Assembly (NCBI GenBank): GCA_963771295.1
Contig: CAVYTB010000011.1
Coordinates: 248,001 to 312,000, forward strand
Source of the DNA: Acidiferrum sp963771295
GTDB lineage: Bacteria; Acidobacteriota; Terriglobia; Acidiferrales; UBA7541
Reading direction: 5' to 3'
DNA length: 64,000 nucleotides
Position numbers and translations under genes: made by a program. Of the stretch, positions 27,205 to 34,890 are shown one piece after another; position 1 is the first letter of the stretch, and each line of letters begins with the position of its first letter. The notes beneath the pieces were generated by a model, which was not told the DNA's origin, did not search any database, and worked only from the letters and a program-made list of their open reading frames with translations.

Positions 27205-27529
27205 AGAATTTGCCTCCTGAGAACGCTGCAAATCTTCAGTCTCTACGCCATTTTGCGAAATGGACCCGGTATAGGAAATGCGGAGTGGCGGCACTATAGC
27301 GGCAACACGGGGAAAGTGTCAAGAAAAGAGGGCCAAGCCTCGACAACGACCAACCGCACTTTAGTCCACCCTCGATGGTAAACTTAGGGGTATCCCTAGT
27401 TGTGCAGAGGTGGAGTTAAGCGCAGACTATTGTGGAATCTCTTTGCAACGACTCGGTTCGTTAGGCGTGTGGCCCAGAGAAACGAGTCTGGGAGGAGCTG
27501 CCAGCGACCATTTTCTTCCAGGAGTCTAT

Positions 27530-27898
27530 ATGAAAAAGTCCCTGACCCTGCTCGCCGCTGTATTTCTGAGTGCAATGGTCGCCGCTGGTGACAGCAAACC
27601 GCAGAGGGGCAACATTCTTTCGCACACTTCTGTCACCTGCGGCGCAAAGAAATCCAAGAAGCAAGACATCGATCTGCTGTGCCAGCAGTATGTTGTCCGC
27701 TCCGGCACCACCGACTACACCATTCGTCAGCCCAAGCCTGGCGATCAGCACCTCATTTCGATCAACACAGCAATCGAGTTCAAGCTGGACAAAAATAAAA
27801 TGAAGTTCAAGGTCGACGGAAAATCGTTCGAATTTATCATCGTATCCCAGGCCGCCGCATCTGCCCCGGCCGCCGCGCCAGCCGCTGCCACTCCGTAG
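27530..27898 (+). CDS. Small secreted protein, unknown
   Basis: 122 residues from ATG 27530 with AGGAG 6 nt upstream. Signal peptide MKKSLTLLAAVFLSAMVAAG, then a short basic and Cys-containing domain (VTCGAKKSKKQDIDLLCQQY) with strand-rich remainder and an Ala/Pro tail (ASAPAAAPAAATP). The two Cys residues could form a disulfide. No family recognised. It is convergent with the carbonic anhydrase gene, 18 bp between stops. Confidence 0.7.
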   Translation: MKKSLTLLAAVFLSAMVAAGDSKPQRGNILSHTSVTCGAKKSKKQDIDLLCQQYVVRSGTTDYTIRQPKPGDQHLISINTAIEFKLDKNKMKFKVDGKSFEFIIVSQAAASAPAAAPAAATP

Positions 27899-27916
27899 TC
27901 GAGTCAAGCCCGTATC

Positions 27917-28534
27917 TCAGGCTAAGAAGCGCACCTGTCCCGTGGTGATGTCGTAGACGGCCCCCACCAACTTGACGCCCCTCTTCAAGCTGTCCTGCCC
28001 TTCGGGGGTTTCCAGCAACTGGTGCATCGACCATCGCACATTGGCTTCGATGGCGCTGGCCAGCCTTTCCTGTTGCGAGGAATGTGCATCAAAGTCGGGC
28101 AGCCCCGGCACGATATTGTTGACCAGGATTTGAATGCGGGAAAGGAGTTGTACGCCGTTCACTTTGTATTCCAGCGCAGCCTTTATGGCACCGCATCCGG
28201 CATGGCCAAGTACGACGAATAGCGGCGTTTGCAGATGTGATCCAGCATATTGCAGACTCCCCATCACTTCCGGCGAGATCACATTCCCGGCGACGCGCAC
28301 GATGAACAGCTCGCCGAAATTCGCATCGAAGATTAATTCCGGAGGCACGCGCGAATCGCTGCATCCCAGGATGGTGGCAAAAGGCTTCTGCTCCCTAGCC
28401 AGGTCAGCAAGCGTTTCCTTGCACACGGTCGGGAATTTAGCGTGGCCCTGCATGAATCTGTGGTTGCCGGCGATCAATTTCTGCAGGCCTTGCTCGGCTG
28501 CGATCTTAATTTCAGATGCTTCAGGAGTATCCAT
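27917..28534 (-). CDS. Beta-class carbonic anhydrase
   Basis: 205 residues from ATG 28534 (GGAAGG upstream; the frame extends to 28570). Zinc ligands and the catalytic dyad are in place: CSDSR (C58, D60, R62) and HAGC (H111, C114). It catalyses reversible CO2 hydration to bicarbonate in the cytosol. The segment RVAGN and the closing GAVYDITTGQVRFL are typical of bacterial beta-CAs. No SulP or carboxylase neighbours, so the role is general CO2/bicarbonate supply or pH balance (inference). Confidence 0.95.
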   Translation of the reverse strand: MDTPEASEIKIAAEQGLQKLIAGNHRFMQGHAKFPTVCKETLADLAREQKPFATILGCSDSRVPPELIFDANFGELFIVRVAGNVISPEVMGSLQYAGSHLQTPLFVVLGHAGCGAIKAALEYKVNGVQLLSRIQILVNNIVPGLPDFDAHSSQQERLASAIEANVRWSMHQLLETPEGQDSLKRGVKLVGAVYDITTGQVRFLA

Positions 28535-28708
28535 AGCGATAGGTCCTTCCCTCAAATGCACTTTCAGCAAAACCCAAACCGATGCGATCTATTATAGAAG
28601 CTCCCATGCATCACCCGCTGCAAAACCTCGCGCCGGTAAGTTGCTGGAGCAGCCATAGCGCGCACAGAATCGCTTGCTAAGCGGAGTGCAGTTCAGCAAG
28701 ATGATGCC

Positions 28709-29383
28709 ATGACATTTCCCTATTTCACTGGTCGTCAGGTTTTTCGGTGCGCGGTTCTGTGCTTCCTTTTATTGGCGGCGCTCACCGCCGTTAGCGGCAA
28801 GTCCGTCAAGATGATTTCGAGCTGGTTCAACCCAAAATACCAGGGACAGACGTTTCACAAAATCCTGGTGATCGGCGTGGCGCAAAATCCGGAGGTGCGA
28901 GCCGACTTCGAAGATGGAATGGCCGCCCAGATTGCGCGTACAGGCGTCGAGACCGTTCCCGGCAACCACATCCTGTTGCGTCCAGACCCCAACGTGAAAA
29001 TTGACATGGACTACTTGCGTGGGCAGATCCGCGACAATCACTTTGACGCGGTGGTGGTGTCGCGCCTGATGAACGTGGACAAGAAAGTGACGGTTGTCCC
29101 CAGTTCGACCTACATGGCGCCGTATCCTTATTACTACTCGTTTTACGGTTACCTGGGCGCTGTATATCCCATGATCTACGACCCGGGATATACGCGGCAA
29201 GATACCACCGTGAGCGTCGAGACTAACGTGTATGCCACAAGCAAGCCAGACGGCGACCTGGTGTGGACCGGCCTGAGCAAGTCGTTCAATCCAAAGTCAG
29301 CGAAGAAAGTCGCGGATGGCCTGATTAAGGAACTGCCCAAGCAGATGGAGAAAGACGGCCTGCTGCCGAAAAAAGCCTCGTAG
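28709..29383 (+). CDS. Secreted protein, DUF4136-like, unknown
   Basis: 224 residues. A hydrophobic signal (about 12-28) is followed by a domain that starts with a strand FHKILVIGVAQNPEVRADFEDG and continues with helices and a Tyr-rich loop (APYPYYYSFYGY, about 138-150). The layout, alpha/beta with a variable tyrosine/glycine loop and a final helix (VADGLIKELPKQM), resembles lipoprotein families such as DUF4136, but the lipobox Cys is not clear. Probably periplasmic or surface-attached. Start ATG 28709; ATGs at 28701 and 28704 lie in other frames. Confidence 0.7.
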   Translation: MTFPYFTGRQVFRCAVLCFLLLAALTAVSGKSVKMISSWFNPKYQGQTFHKILVIGVAQNPEVRADFEDGMAAQIARTGVETVPGNHILLRPDPNVKIDMDYLRGQIRDNHFDAVVVSRLMNVDKKVTVVPSSTYMAPYPYYYSFYGYLGAVYPMIYDPGYTRQDTTVSVETNVYATSKPDGDLVWTGLSKSFNPKSAKKVADGLIKELPKQMEKDGLLPKKAS

Positions 29384-29403
29384 AACGAACCAAGTCGATC
29401 CCT

Positions 29404-29447
29404 TTGATCGGCCCGTGTCCTCGGGTACGAGGCGGAACTTTTCCGAT
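29404..29447. repeat. Dispersed intergenic repeat, copy 1
   Basis: The stretch beginning TTGATCGGCCCGTG and containing TCCTCGGGTAC then GAACTTTTCCG is almost the same as one at 31604-31645: two mismatches over the first 25 bases, then looser similarity. It lies in the gap 29384-29562, where no gene is seen. Confidence 0.6.
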
Positions 29448-29562
29448 AACGCGATTTACCGAGACTTTGAGCAAGAATGAATATCGGGACTGTCAGCCTC
29501 GGTGGCACTGCTAGAATTCGCTTGTTTTGAATCTCCAGAACTTAACGCCTTCAATAGCCCCC

Positions 29563-30288
29563 TCATTTGTTCCTGTTGCGGAACTTGGCGGCCACCGAGA
29601 TACCAATAATTTGATTGGTTTCCCATCCCGTGGGTAAATTTACCGACTGCAGCAGATAATATGGTCGTACCGAGAACGAATCAGTGATCGGCAGCCGGAC
29701 CCCCACCTGAAAACGGTTTTGCGTAAAGCTGCCACCAGCAGCAAAGCTATTGGTGCCGGGGACAATAAAGATTTCGTTGCTCACGACCAAAACCGGGCGC
29801 CGCTTCATTCGCAACGGCAACGTGTAATCGACCCCAGGTCGAAATCGAAACCGTGCGGAGGCGACACGATTGTCGGGAAACCGCCCCTCCACGATTGTTC
29901 TGAGATTCGGTCGCCATGCGCCATGCGATGTGCTCATTGTGGCATTCAGAAGTAAGCGGTTTTCGTACGCAACGGTGGGATTCCCGGGGAAGCGCTGATA
30001 TCGGTACAGCGGTGTTACTGTCAGCCATGGCCGCACACGAAAGGCGACGCCACCCTGAACAAAGTACTCGTATAGGTTCGAGATTACCTCGTCATACCGT
30101 TCGTAAAATTCGATTTCCAACGACTTGCTGGGCGTGAGACCAGTGGAAATTCCCTGATCAAGCCAGAGCCCTAACTTCTTAACGTCCTCTGGATCCTCCG
30201 GCGGCTGTTGTTGCGCCCTCGCCTGGCAAGTCATCACACAACAAAGCAGCGCAGCCAGCATTATCACTCGGCCAATGTTATTCGGCAT
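29563..30288 (-). CDS. Predicted outer-membrane protein, DUF2490-like
   Basis: 241 residues with a signal peptide (about 1-26, ending ARA). The mature part is beta-strand rich and reads like a DUF2490 protein: LGLWLDQGIS near the start, then KSLEIEFYERYDEVISN, and strand pairs FRVRPWLTVTPLYRYQRF and RFRFRPGVDYTLPLR. DUF2490 members are predicted 10-12-strand barrels of unknown function. It is divergent from the gene at 30811. Confidence 0.75.
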   Translation of the reverse strand: MPNNIGRVIMLAALLCCVMTCQARAQQQPPEDPEDVKKLGLWLDQGISTGLTPSKSLEIEFYERYDEVISNLYEYFVQGGVAFRVRPWLTVTPLYRYQRFPGNPTVAYENRLLLNATMSTSHGAWRPNLRTIVEGRFPDNRVASARFRFRPGVDYTLPLRMKRRPVLVVSNEIFIVPGTNSFAAGGSFTQNRFQVGVRLPITDSFSVRPYYLLQSVNLPTGWETNQIIGISVAAKFRNRNK

Positions 30289-30687
30289 TGGTGGTCTTCA
30301 GCTCAAACACTCAGGATCCAAAAGCAGTTTCGTATATACATTAAGTGGCCGGAAAAGGCATAGCAGGACTTCGGATCGTCTCCCTAACCGGTGGTCTCGA
30401 TCACACCCGTTCGGGTCCCAAAGAACGTGCGAGAACCCAAGGATGATAGCTATGACTGGATCACAACGGTGGGTAGGTGGAGGAGTTGACTGAACAAACG
30501 CAGGTATTGCCACCCCAGTACATTCGTGTAGGATTGCGGGACCGGAGGTGGACAAATGCATACCGTGCTACTAATGTCTGCCACAATCCAACCCGGTGAT
30601 TGCCAAGTCCCACACCTCCGAGTAAGACGGGAGCGCTTAGGGCCGCGCAAGTTCCTGGTTGAAAAATCAAGCGAAAGGATAATCGAC
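30289..30687. other. Intergenic region without recognisable gene
   Basis: About 400 bp between the divergent DUF2490-like gene and the glycine-zipper gene. Frames on both strands are short, lack family resemblance and have mixed composition. It should contain promoters for both neighbours, but I see no convincing pair of boxes. Confidence 0.5.
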
Positions 30688-30810
30688 ATGAAACCGTTGA
30701 TTCGCATGTTTCTGGCGGCTCTTTTTGTTTTTGTACTTGGAGCGCAGCCTTCTGGCCATGCGCAAACAACAACCAACAGGGTTCCTGAGTCTGGGCGGGA
30801 GGACATGCAC
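30688..30810 (+). other. Orphan signal-peptide-like leader in frame with the next gene
   Basis: An ATG at 30688 with AAAGGAT upstream opens MKPLIRMFLAALFVFVLG, a complete signal peptide ending SGHAQ, then a short polar stretch that runs in frame into the ATG of the next gene, which starts its own signal peptide. If translation starts here, the product has two signal sequences in series. It may be the remains of a gene that lost its body. Confidence 0.55.
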
Positions 30811-31320
30811 ATGCGAAAGGCATTTTTGGGAGCATTGACTTTGTTTCTCGCAATTCCGGCTTTCTATCCAAATTGGATGGGCGCGGCAGCGCAAAGTAAA
30901 AAACGCATCACTGTTCCTGCGGGAACTCGCATCTTGATTCGTACCGTCGACACGATAGACTCCTCGAAGCAAAAAACCGGCTTTCGTTTTACCGCCACCC
31001 TCGAAACTAATCTCCAGGCCGAAGACAAGGTGATCGCCCCACGCGGCACTGCTTATCCTCTTCTGACCAGCACCTATGAGGTGAAAGGCAAGGGTGAAGG
31101 TGGCAAGACCGCAAAGAAAGTGGTTGGCGGGACGGGCTTGGGCGCGCTGGTCGGTGGCATTGCAGGAGGTGGAAAAGGTGCCGGAATCGGCGCTGCTGCA
31201 GGCGCCGCCACTGGAACCGCTGTTGCTGCGTCCAAGAAGGGACAGCAACTCCAGATTCCGAGCGAATCTTTGCTGGAATTTCGACTCGAGCAACCGGTGT
31301 CCCTGCCGGTCGCTAGCTAG
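30811..31320 (+). CDS. Secreted glycine-zipper protein
   Basis: 169 residues from ATG 30811, which has GGGAGG upstream. A signal peptide ends AAAQS near residue 29. A strand-rich domain (KKRITVPAGTRILIRTVDTID, then TGFRFTATLETNL) follows, resembling the SLAP/TrbI-like beta domains that carry such a pattern. Then comes a glycine zipper (GGTGLGALVGGIAGGGKGAG and on to about 145) of the type in outer-membrane associated proteins, and a final strand LEFRLEQPVSL. Similar proteins are common in Acidobacteriota; function unknown. See the in-frame leader at 30688-30810. Confidence 0.72.
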   Translation: MRKAFLGALTLFLAIPAFYPNWMGAAAQSKKRITVPAGTRILIRTVDTIDSSKQKTGFRFTATLETNLQAEDKVIAPRGTAYPLLTSTYEVKGKGEGGKTAKKVVGGTGLGALVGGIAGGGKGAGIGAAAGAATGTAVAASKKGQQLQIPSESLLEFRLEQPVSLPVAS

Positions 31321-31648
31321 TCCCGCGCGCGGACCTTCGAATATTCAAATAAGCGAGCACGCCATGAAAAAACGTCACACGCGCCTCTTATCGCTACTGC
31401 TCTAGATCGCCGCCCAGAAGCAGTGATCAGCCTGTCCGCAAGATTCCAGGCAGTTGGTATGGAGCCGTTGGCAAACACAGAAGGTCTGACGCTGACGAAA
31501 CAACTTCGCGAAGAAGCCTTGGAGAAGCGCGGTGTGGCTCTGGCACCAATGATGGTGGGCGCCTTCACCACGAAGCGTGCCCCAGCGTGAGTGGGAGCAG
31601 ATCTTGATCGGCCGGGGTCCTCGGGTACTACGTGAACTCTTCCGTGAA
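31321..31648. other. Degenerate region with gene remnants
   Basis: ATG 31364 starts MKKRHTRLLSLLL and meets TAG at 31403-31405: a truncated signal peptide. A frame from ATG 31459 to TGA 31590 (43 codons) reads as plausible coding sequence (LTKQLREEALEKRGVALAP) but has no start signal and no family. Together they look like broken pieces next to the relic at 31649-31832. Confidence 0.5.
31604..31645. repeat. Dispersed intergenic repeat, copy 2
   Basis: Near match of 29404-29447: TTGATCGGCCGGGG, TCCTCGGGTAC and GAACTCTTCCG in the same order and orientation. Confidence 0.6.
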
Positions 31649-31832
31649 TCAGGGACATTTAGGCGGGATGATGTTCCAAGCCGCATCGGGGTGCCGCTTC
31701 AAATATTCGAGGGCACGCGGCGCGACGTCGCACAACCCTTTGCAGCCCACGATGCTGGTCCGACATCAACTCTTCCAAGGTGACCGGAAAGAGGGTTGCT
31801 TGGGTCCGGCCTTCGCCCTGCACATAGCCCAT
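31649..31832 (-). pseudogene. Relic: IS1182-like transposase N-terminus joined to the 3' end of another reading frame
   Basis: From ATG 31832 the minus strand reads MGYVQGEGRTQATLFPVTLE and a few more residues, matching the N-terminus of IS1182-group DDE transposases (pattern Y.QGE.R.Q.TLFP..L). After about 27 codons the similarity stops. A different frame then continues as coding-looking sequence (CDVAPRALEYLKRHPDAAW) to TGA at 31649-31651. The DDE catalytic core is absent, so this is a dead fragment fused to, or inserted in, an unknown gene end. Confidence 0.65.
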
Positions 31833-31837
31833 AAAAA

Positions 31838-31865
31838 AGATGCCCTCGCTTTCACGAAGGCATCT
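31838..31865 (-). terminator. Intrinsic terminator directly upstream of the transposase relic start
   Basis: On the minus strand an 11-bp stem with one mismatch (AGATGCCTTCG / CGAGGGCATCT, 6-nt loop) is followed by six T and at once by the ATG of the relic. It would stop transcripts entering from outside before they reach the transposase start. Confidence 0.75.
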
Positions 31866-31960
31866 TCTCATTTATTTTCGGACGGTCAACGGAGTTTCGT
31901 AACAATCTGAACAGGGATGCAGTTGCTGAATAACCTCACTAGGTCCCGATTAACGTTAGC

Positions 31961-32030
31961 GCTTTACCGGATGCGCGTTCTCGCTGAGGAGTGAACGTGT
32001 GCAGAGAGTTCTGCGCGCGTCCGGTAAAGC
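31961..32030. repeat. 17-bp inverted repeat, 36-bp spacer
   Basis: GCTTTACCGGATGCGCG (31961-31977) pairs with CGCGCGTCCGGTAAAGC (32014-32030) in all 17 positions, one of them G-T. No T run follows on either strand, so it is not a simple terminator; it looks like a REP-type or element-end palindrome. From here to 32292 I see only a doubtful frame (31999-32247, plus strand) and the end of the IS91 unit. Confidence 0.7.
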
Positions 32031-32292
32031 CGTTTGGACGTGGCCGTCCGTGGGTGCGGTGGACGCGGGCCCTATGCAAATTCAATTGAGGGAAGGGGTG
32101 AGTTTGACGCGTGCCAAGACTGGACTGTCGGGTGCAACCCACGACACGACACGCCCAGAGAACTGGCTAGGAGGAAAGAGTATCGCCCAGGCGGTGGTTG
32201 AAGAGGGCGCAAAGAAGAATTTGTTTGGCAGCGAGACAGAGAAGTAGTTAGCGCGCCGAAGCGTATAGAGTTTTCGCGTTGGGCAGAGAGCT

Positions 32293-33480
32293 TCATGCGG
32301 CAGTGGCCACCGTTGGTGGAGAACGAAGCTGGAGTTCTGTAGCGGTGAACCGTTCGATGACTTTCATCGGTCCGCCGCATTTGGGGCAGCGCCAAGATGG
32401 TGAGTCCTTGGTGTCGGAAGCATGCGATTCGACTTGCGGCTGTGGTGTTGCGCCGAGCAAGTGAAAGCAAAGTGGTAGGAGCTTGGCGCGTTTGCGGTTG
32501 GCCAGGAAGCCGAAGTTACGGATGCGCACAAAACCTTTGGGAAGGATGTGCAGTAAGAAGCGCCGCAGGAATTCATCGAGGGATAGCGTCAACAACTTCT
32601 GTTCATTGTGATGAGCCGAATCGCGCCAGCGGAAAGTGACTTGGCCGTCGCTGAAAGAAACCAGGCGGTGGTTAGAGATGGCCACGCGATGGGTGTAGCG
32701 GCCGAGATAGTGCACGACGTATTCAGGACCACCGAAGGGACGTTTCAAATAGACCACCCAATCCTGTCGATGCAGTGGCCGAAGCCAAGCGGCGAAGATC
32801 TTGGGTTGCGCCAGAAGTTTCAGGTCTCCATGGAAGTGCAGTTGGCCATTTTGAAAAGCCTCTTTGAGTGCGTCGACGAACTTGCCGCGAAAGAGTTCAC
32901 CCAGCACTTCCTTGGGAAGGAAGTAGTTGTCGCGGGAACGAACCCAGCGGGTGTGATCAAGCGAGAGACCGCCGGCCGGAACGACACAGTGTACATGTGG
33001 ATGAGCGGTGAGCTTTTGGCTCCAGGTATGCAAGACGCTGAAGAAACCGATCTCTGCGCCAAGACGATTCGAGTTGCGTGCCACTTCGAGAAGAGTTTCT
33101 GCACTGGTGCGGAACAGAAGATCGTAAATGACCTTCTTGTTCTGCAGCACAACAGGGGCCAAGCGACCCGGTAGGGTGAAGACGACATGGAGATAGCGCG
33201 TGGGGAGAAGCTCCTTTTGACGCGCAGCGATCCAGCGGTCCCGAGCGGCAGTCTGACACTTCGGGCAATGGCGATCGCGACAGCTGTTGTAGGAGATGGG
33301 GGCCTGATGTCCGCAGCACATGCACTCATCGAGATGACCGCCGAGAGCAGCGGTTCGACACCGCGCAATGGCTCGTAACACTTTGACGTGCTTCCAACGG
33401 AGCCAATGGCGGTTTCGTTCGATGAACGCTTCTCCTGCAGCGCGGATCAGATCGGCCCCCTCCAGAGGCGGCCGACTCAT
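32293..33480 (-). CDS. IS91-family transposase (HUH, Y2-type)
   Basis: 395 residues, full length. The N-terminal zinc-binding domain shows ECMCCGHQAP and then SCRDRHCPKCQ (about 52-76). The HUH metal-binding motif is HPHVHCVV (about 160-167), and the tyrosine region is YLGRYTHRVAISNHRL (about 256-271). A second zinc knuckle, CPKCGGPMK, is near the C-terminus (about 367-375). These enzymes cut one strand at the element end and move it by rolling-circle replication. ATG 33480 follows directly on the TAG of the recombinase gene, so the two are co-translated. Confidence 0.93.
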   Translation of the reverse strand: MSRPPLEGADLIRAAGEAFIERNRHWLRWKHVKVLRAIARCRTAALGGHLDECMCCGHQAPISYNSCRDRHCPKCQTAARDRWIAARQKELLPTRYLHVVFTLPGRLAPVVLQNKKVIYDLLFRTSAETLLEVARNSNRLGAEIGFFSVLHTWSQKLTAHPHVHCVVPAGGLSLDHTRWVRSRDNYFLPKEVLGELFRGKFVDALKEAFQNGQLHFHGDLKLLAQPKIFAAWLRPLHRQDWVVYLKRPFGGPEYVVHYLGRYTHRVAISNHRLVSFSDGQVTFRWRDSAHHNEQKLLTLSLDEFLRRFLLHILPKGFVRIRNFGFLANRKRAKLLPLCFHLLGATPQPQVESHASDTKDSPSWRCPKCGGPMKVIERFTATELQLRSPPTVATAA

Positions 33481-34371
33481 CTACTTCTCGTCGGGCGGCT
33501 GGTCGTTCAGTAGCGAGTCCAAAGGACTCGCGGTGGAGTTGAGTCGCTGTATCGCGAGATGCACGTAAAGCAAGGTGTCTTTCAGATCTTCATGACCGAG
33601 CAGGACCTGAATCGTGCGGAGATCCGTGCCGGCCTCATAGAGATGCGTAGCAAAACAGTGGCGCAGCGTATGGGGATGAACGTGTTTTTGAAGGCCTGCG
33701 CGCTGGGCGGATTTCTGACACGCGTACCAAACGGTTTTGGTATCGATGGGGCGATCCTTGCGATAGTTGCTGGGGAACAACCAGCAGCTGGATTTACGGT
33801 GGTAATAAGGCCAGTAGGTGCGCAGTGCCGTCAGTAGCTTGGCACTGAGCATGACATCGCGATCTTTGCGGCCCTTACCGCCACGGATGTGAACGACCAT
33901 GCGCTGACTGTCGATGTCGTTAACTTCCAGGTGGGTCAGCTCGGAGTTGCGGGCGCCGGTGGCATAGAGAGTCATGAGCAGAATGCGCTCGCCTGGAGTG
34001 CGCGCAGCATGGAAGAGTTGCGTAACTTCTTCGCGGCTCAGAATCGTCGGCAGGCGGCGTGCCTTTTTCGGATACGGAGTTTCGGCAATGCTCCAGGCTC
34101 GGCGCAGCGTCTTGATGTAGAAAAAACGCAGAGCGGCCAGGTGTTGTCCTACGGAATTTGCCGACAACTTGCGCTTCTGGAATAACTCGGCTTGATATTC
34201 GCGAATGTGTCGAGGGCCCAGACGATCTGGAGAGCTTCGAAATCGTCGAGCAAAATCTTCTACTGCACGAAGGTAGTGGCGTATGGTATTTTGTGCATAA
34301 TTACGACGTTGGAGTTCTTCCAACATCATTTTGCGAAGACGGGTCACGGGAACACCTCCTGTGACCCACAT
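33481..34371 (-). CDS. Tyrosine recombinase (phage integrase family) of the IS91 unit
   Basis: 296 residues. A SAM-like N-terminal core-binding domain (about 10-100; RNYAQNTIRHYLRAVEDFAR) is followed by the catalytic domain with the first Arg in TGARNSELTHL, the HTLRHCFATHL box (H..R) and LGHEDLKDTLLYVHL with the nucleophilic Tyr. All catalytic residues seem intact. Start 34371 has AGGAGGTG upstream. Its fixed position before the IS91 transposase suggests that it resolves or integrates circular intermediates of the element (inference). Confidence 0.92.
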   Translation of the reverse strand: MWVTGGVPVTRLRKMMLEELQRRNYAQNTIRHYLRAVEDFARRFRSSPDRLGPRHIREYQAELFQKRKLSANSVGQHLAALRFFYIKTLRRAWSIAETPYPKKARRLPTILSREEVTQLFHAARTPGERILLMTLYATGARNSELTHLEVNDIDSQRMVVHIRGGKGRKDRDVMLSAKLLTALRTYWPYYHRKSSCWLFPSNYRKDRPIDTKTVWYACQKSAQRAGLQKHVHPHTLRHCFATHLYEAGTDLRTIQVLLGHEDLKDTLLYVHLAIQRLNSTASPLDSLLNDQPPDEK

Positions 34372-34501
34372 TTACATCCACTCCATCAAGCAACCAACGT
34401 TGCACTACCTCACGCGAAGCGTCCGCCGCCGGGCGGCTACGTCCTAACGCGCTAGCCTCCCAAGTACGTATCAGTATTCCGGCGCTGGCGGTTCGCCATC
34501 A

Positions 34502-34774
34502 TCAACCGATCACCGCAATTTTGTAGACGAGCAGAATGACTACGGTGGTCAGCGCGATCCAGACGGACAGCGTGTAGCGTCGGAAGAAGTACAAGGTCAC
34601 GCCTGCCCAGCAGAAGCATGCCGCTATCAAGGCGCCACCAATATACGGCGCAGCGACTGCGGCCGAGAAGCTTGTGCCATGGACGTGTCTGAGCCGGAAG
34701 AACTCACCTAGCGTCCTCACCACAATGAGGAATTGAACCGTGATTCCTATCTGAGCCCAGCGTTCTGTAGTCAC
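34502..34774 (-). CDS. Small membrane protein, unknown
   Basis: 90 residues if GTG 34774 is used; the frame extends to a TTG at 34867, but the added stretch is not protein-like. MTTERWAQIGITVQFLIVVR begins the first hydrophobic segment, with two more at about 35-58 and 68-88. No recognised family; no good ribosome site. It lies between the IS91 unit and the metallo-hydrolase gene. Confidence 0.5.
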   Translation of the reverse strand: MTTERWAQIGITVQFLIVVRTLGEFFRLRHVHGTSFSAAVAAPYIGGALIAACFCWAGVTLYFFRRYTLSVWIALTTVVILLVYKIAVIG

Positions 34775-34890
34775 GGAGGATATTCTAGCTGGGCAGGTAA
34801 CGCTTGGCGACAAAACCGCATTGGGAATGGGGGACAGAAAACCCCTGACTAGAGTCAGATGTCTCAATTCGCATCAGCGATTGATGTGGG

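Larger units (their letters stand above)
32293..34371 (-). mobile_element. IS91-type unit: tyrosine recombinase plus HUH transposase
   Basis: Two abutting genes on the minus strand, the recombinase first. The pairing of an IS91/IS801-type rolling-circle transposase with a phage-type integrase is known in part of the IS91 family. The exact ends (oriIS/terIS) are not resolved; a GC-rich hairpin (CCGCCGCCGGGCGG) lies upstream at about 34427-34440, and TAGCGCG occurs in opposite orientation near both sides (about 32250 and 34450). Confidence 0.75.

Noticed and set aside
31999..32247. 82-residue protein on the plus strand
   Set aside because: Starts inside the 17-bp inverted repeat arm, has no ribosome site or family; only its last 25 codons look protein-like.
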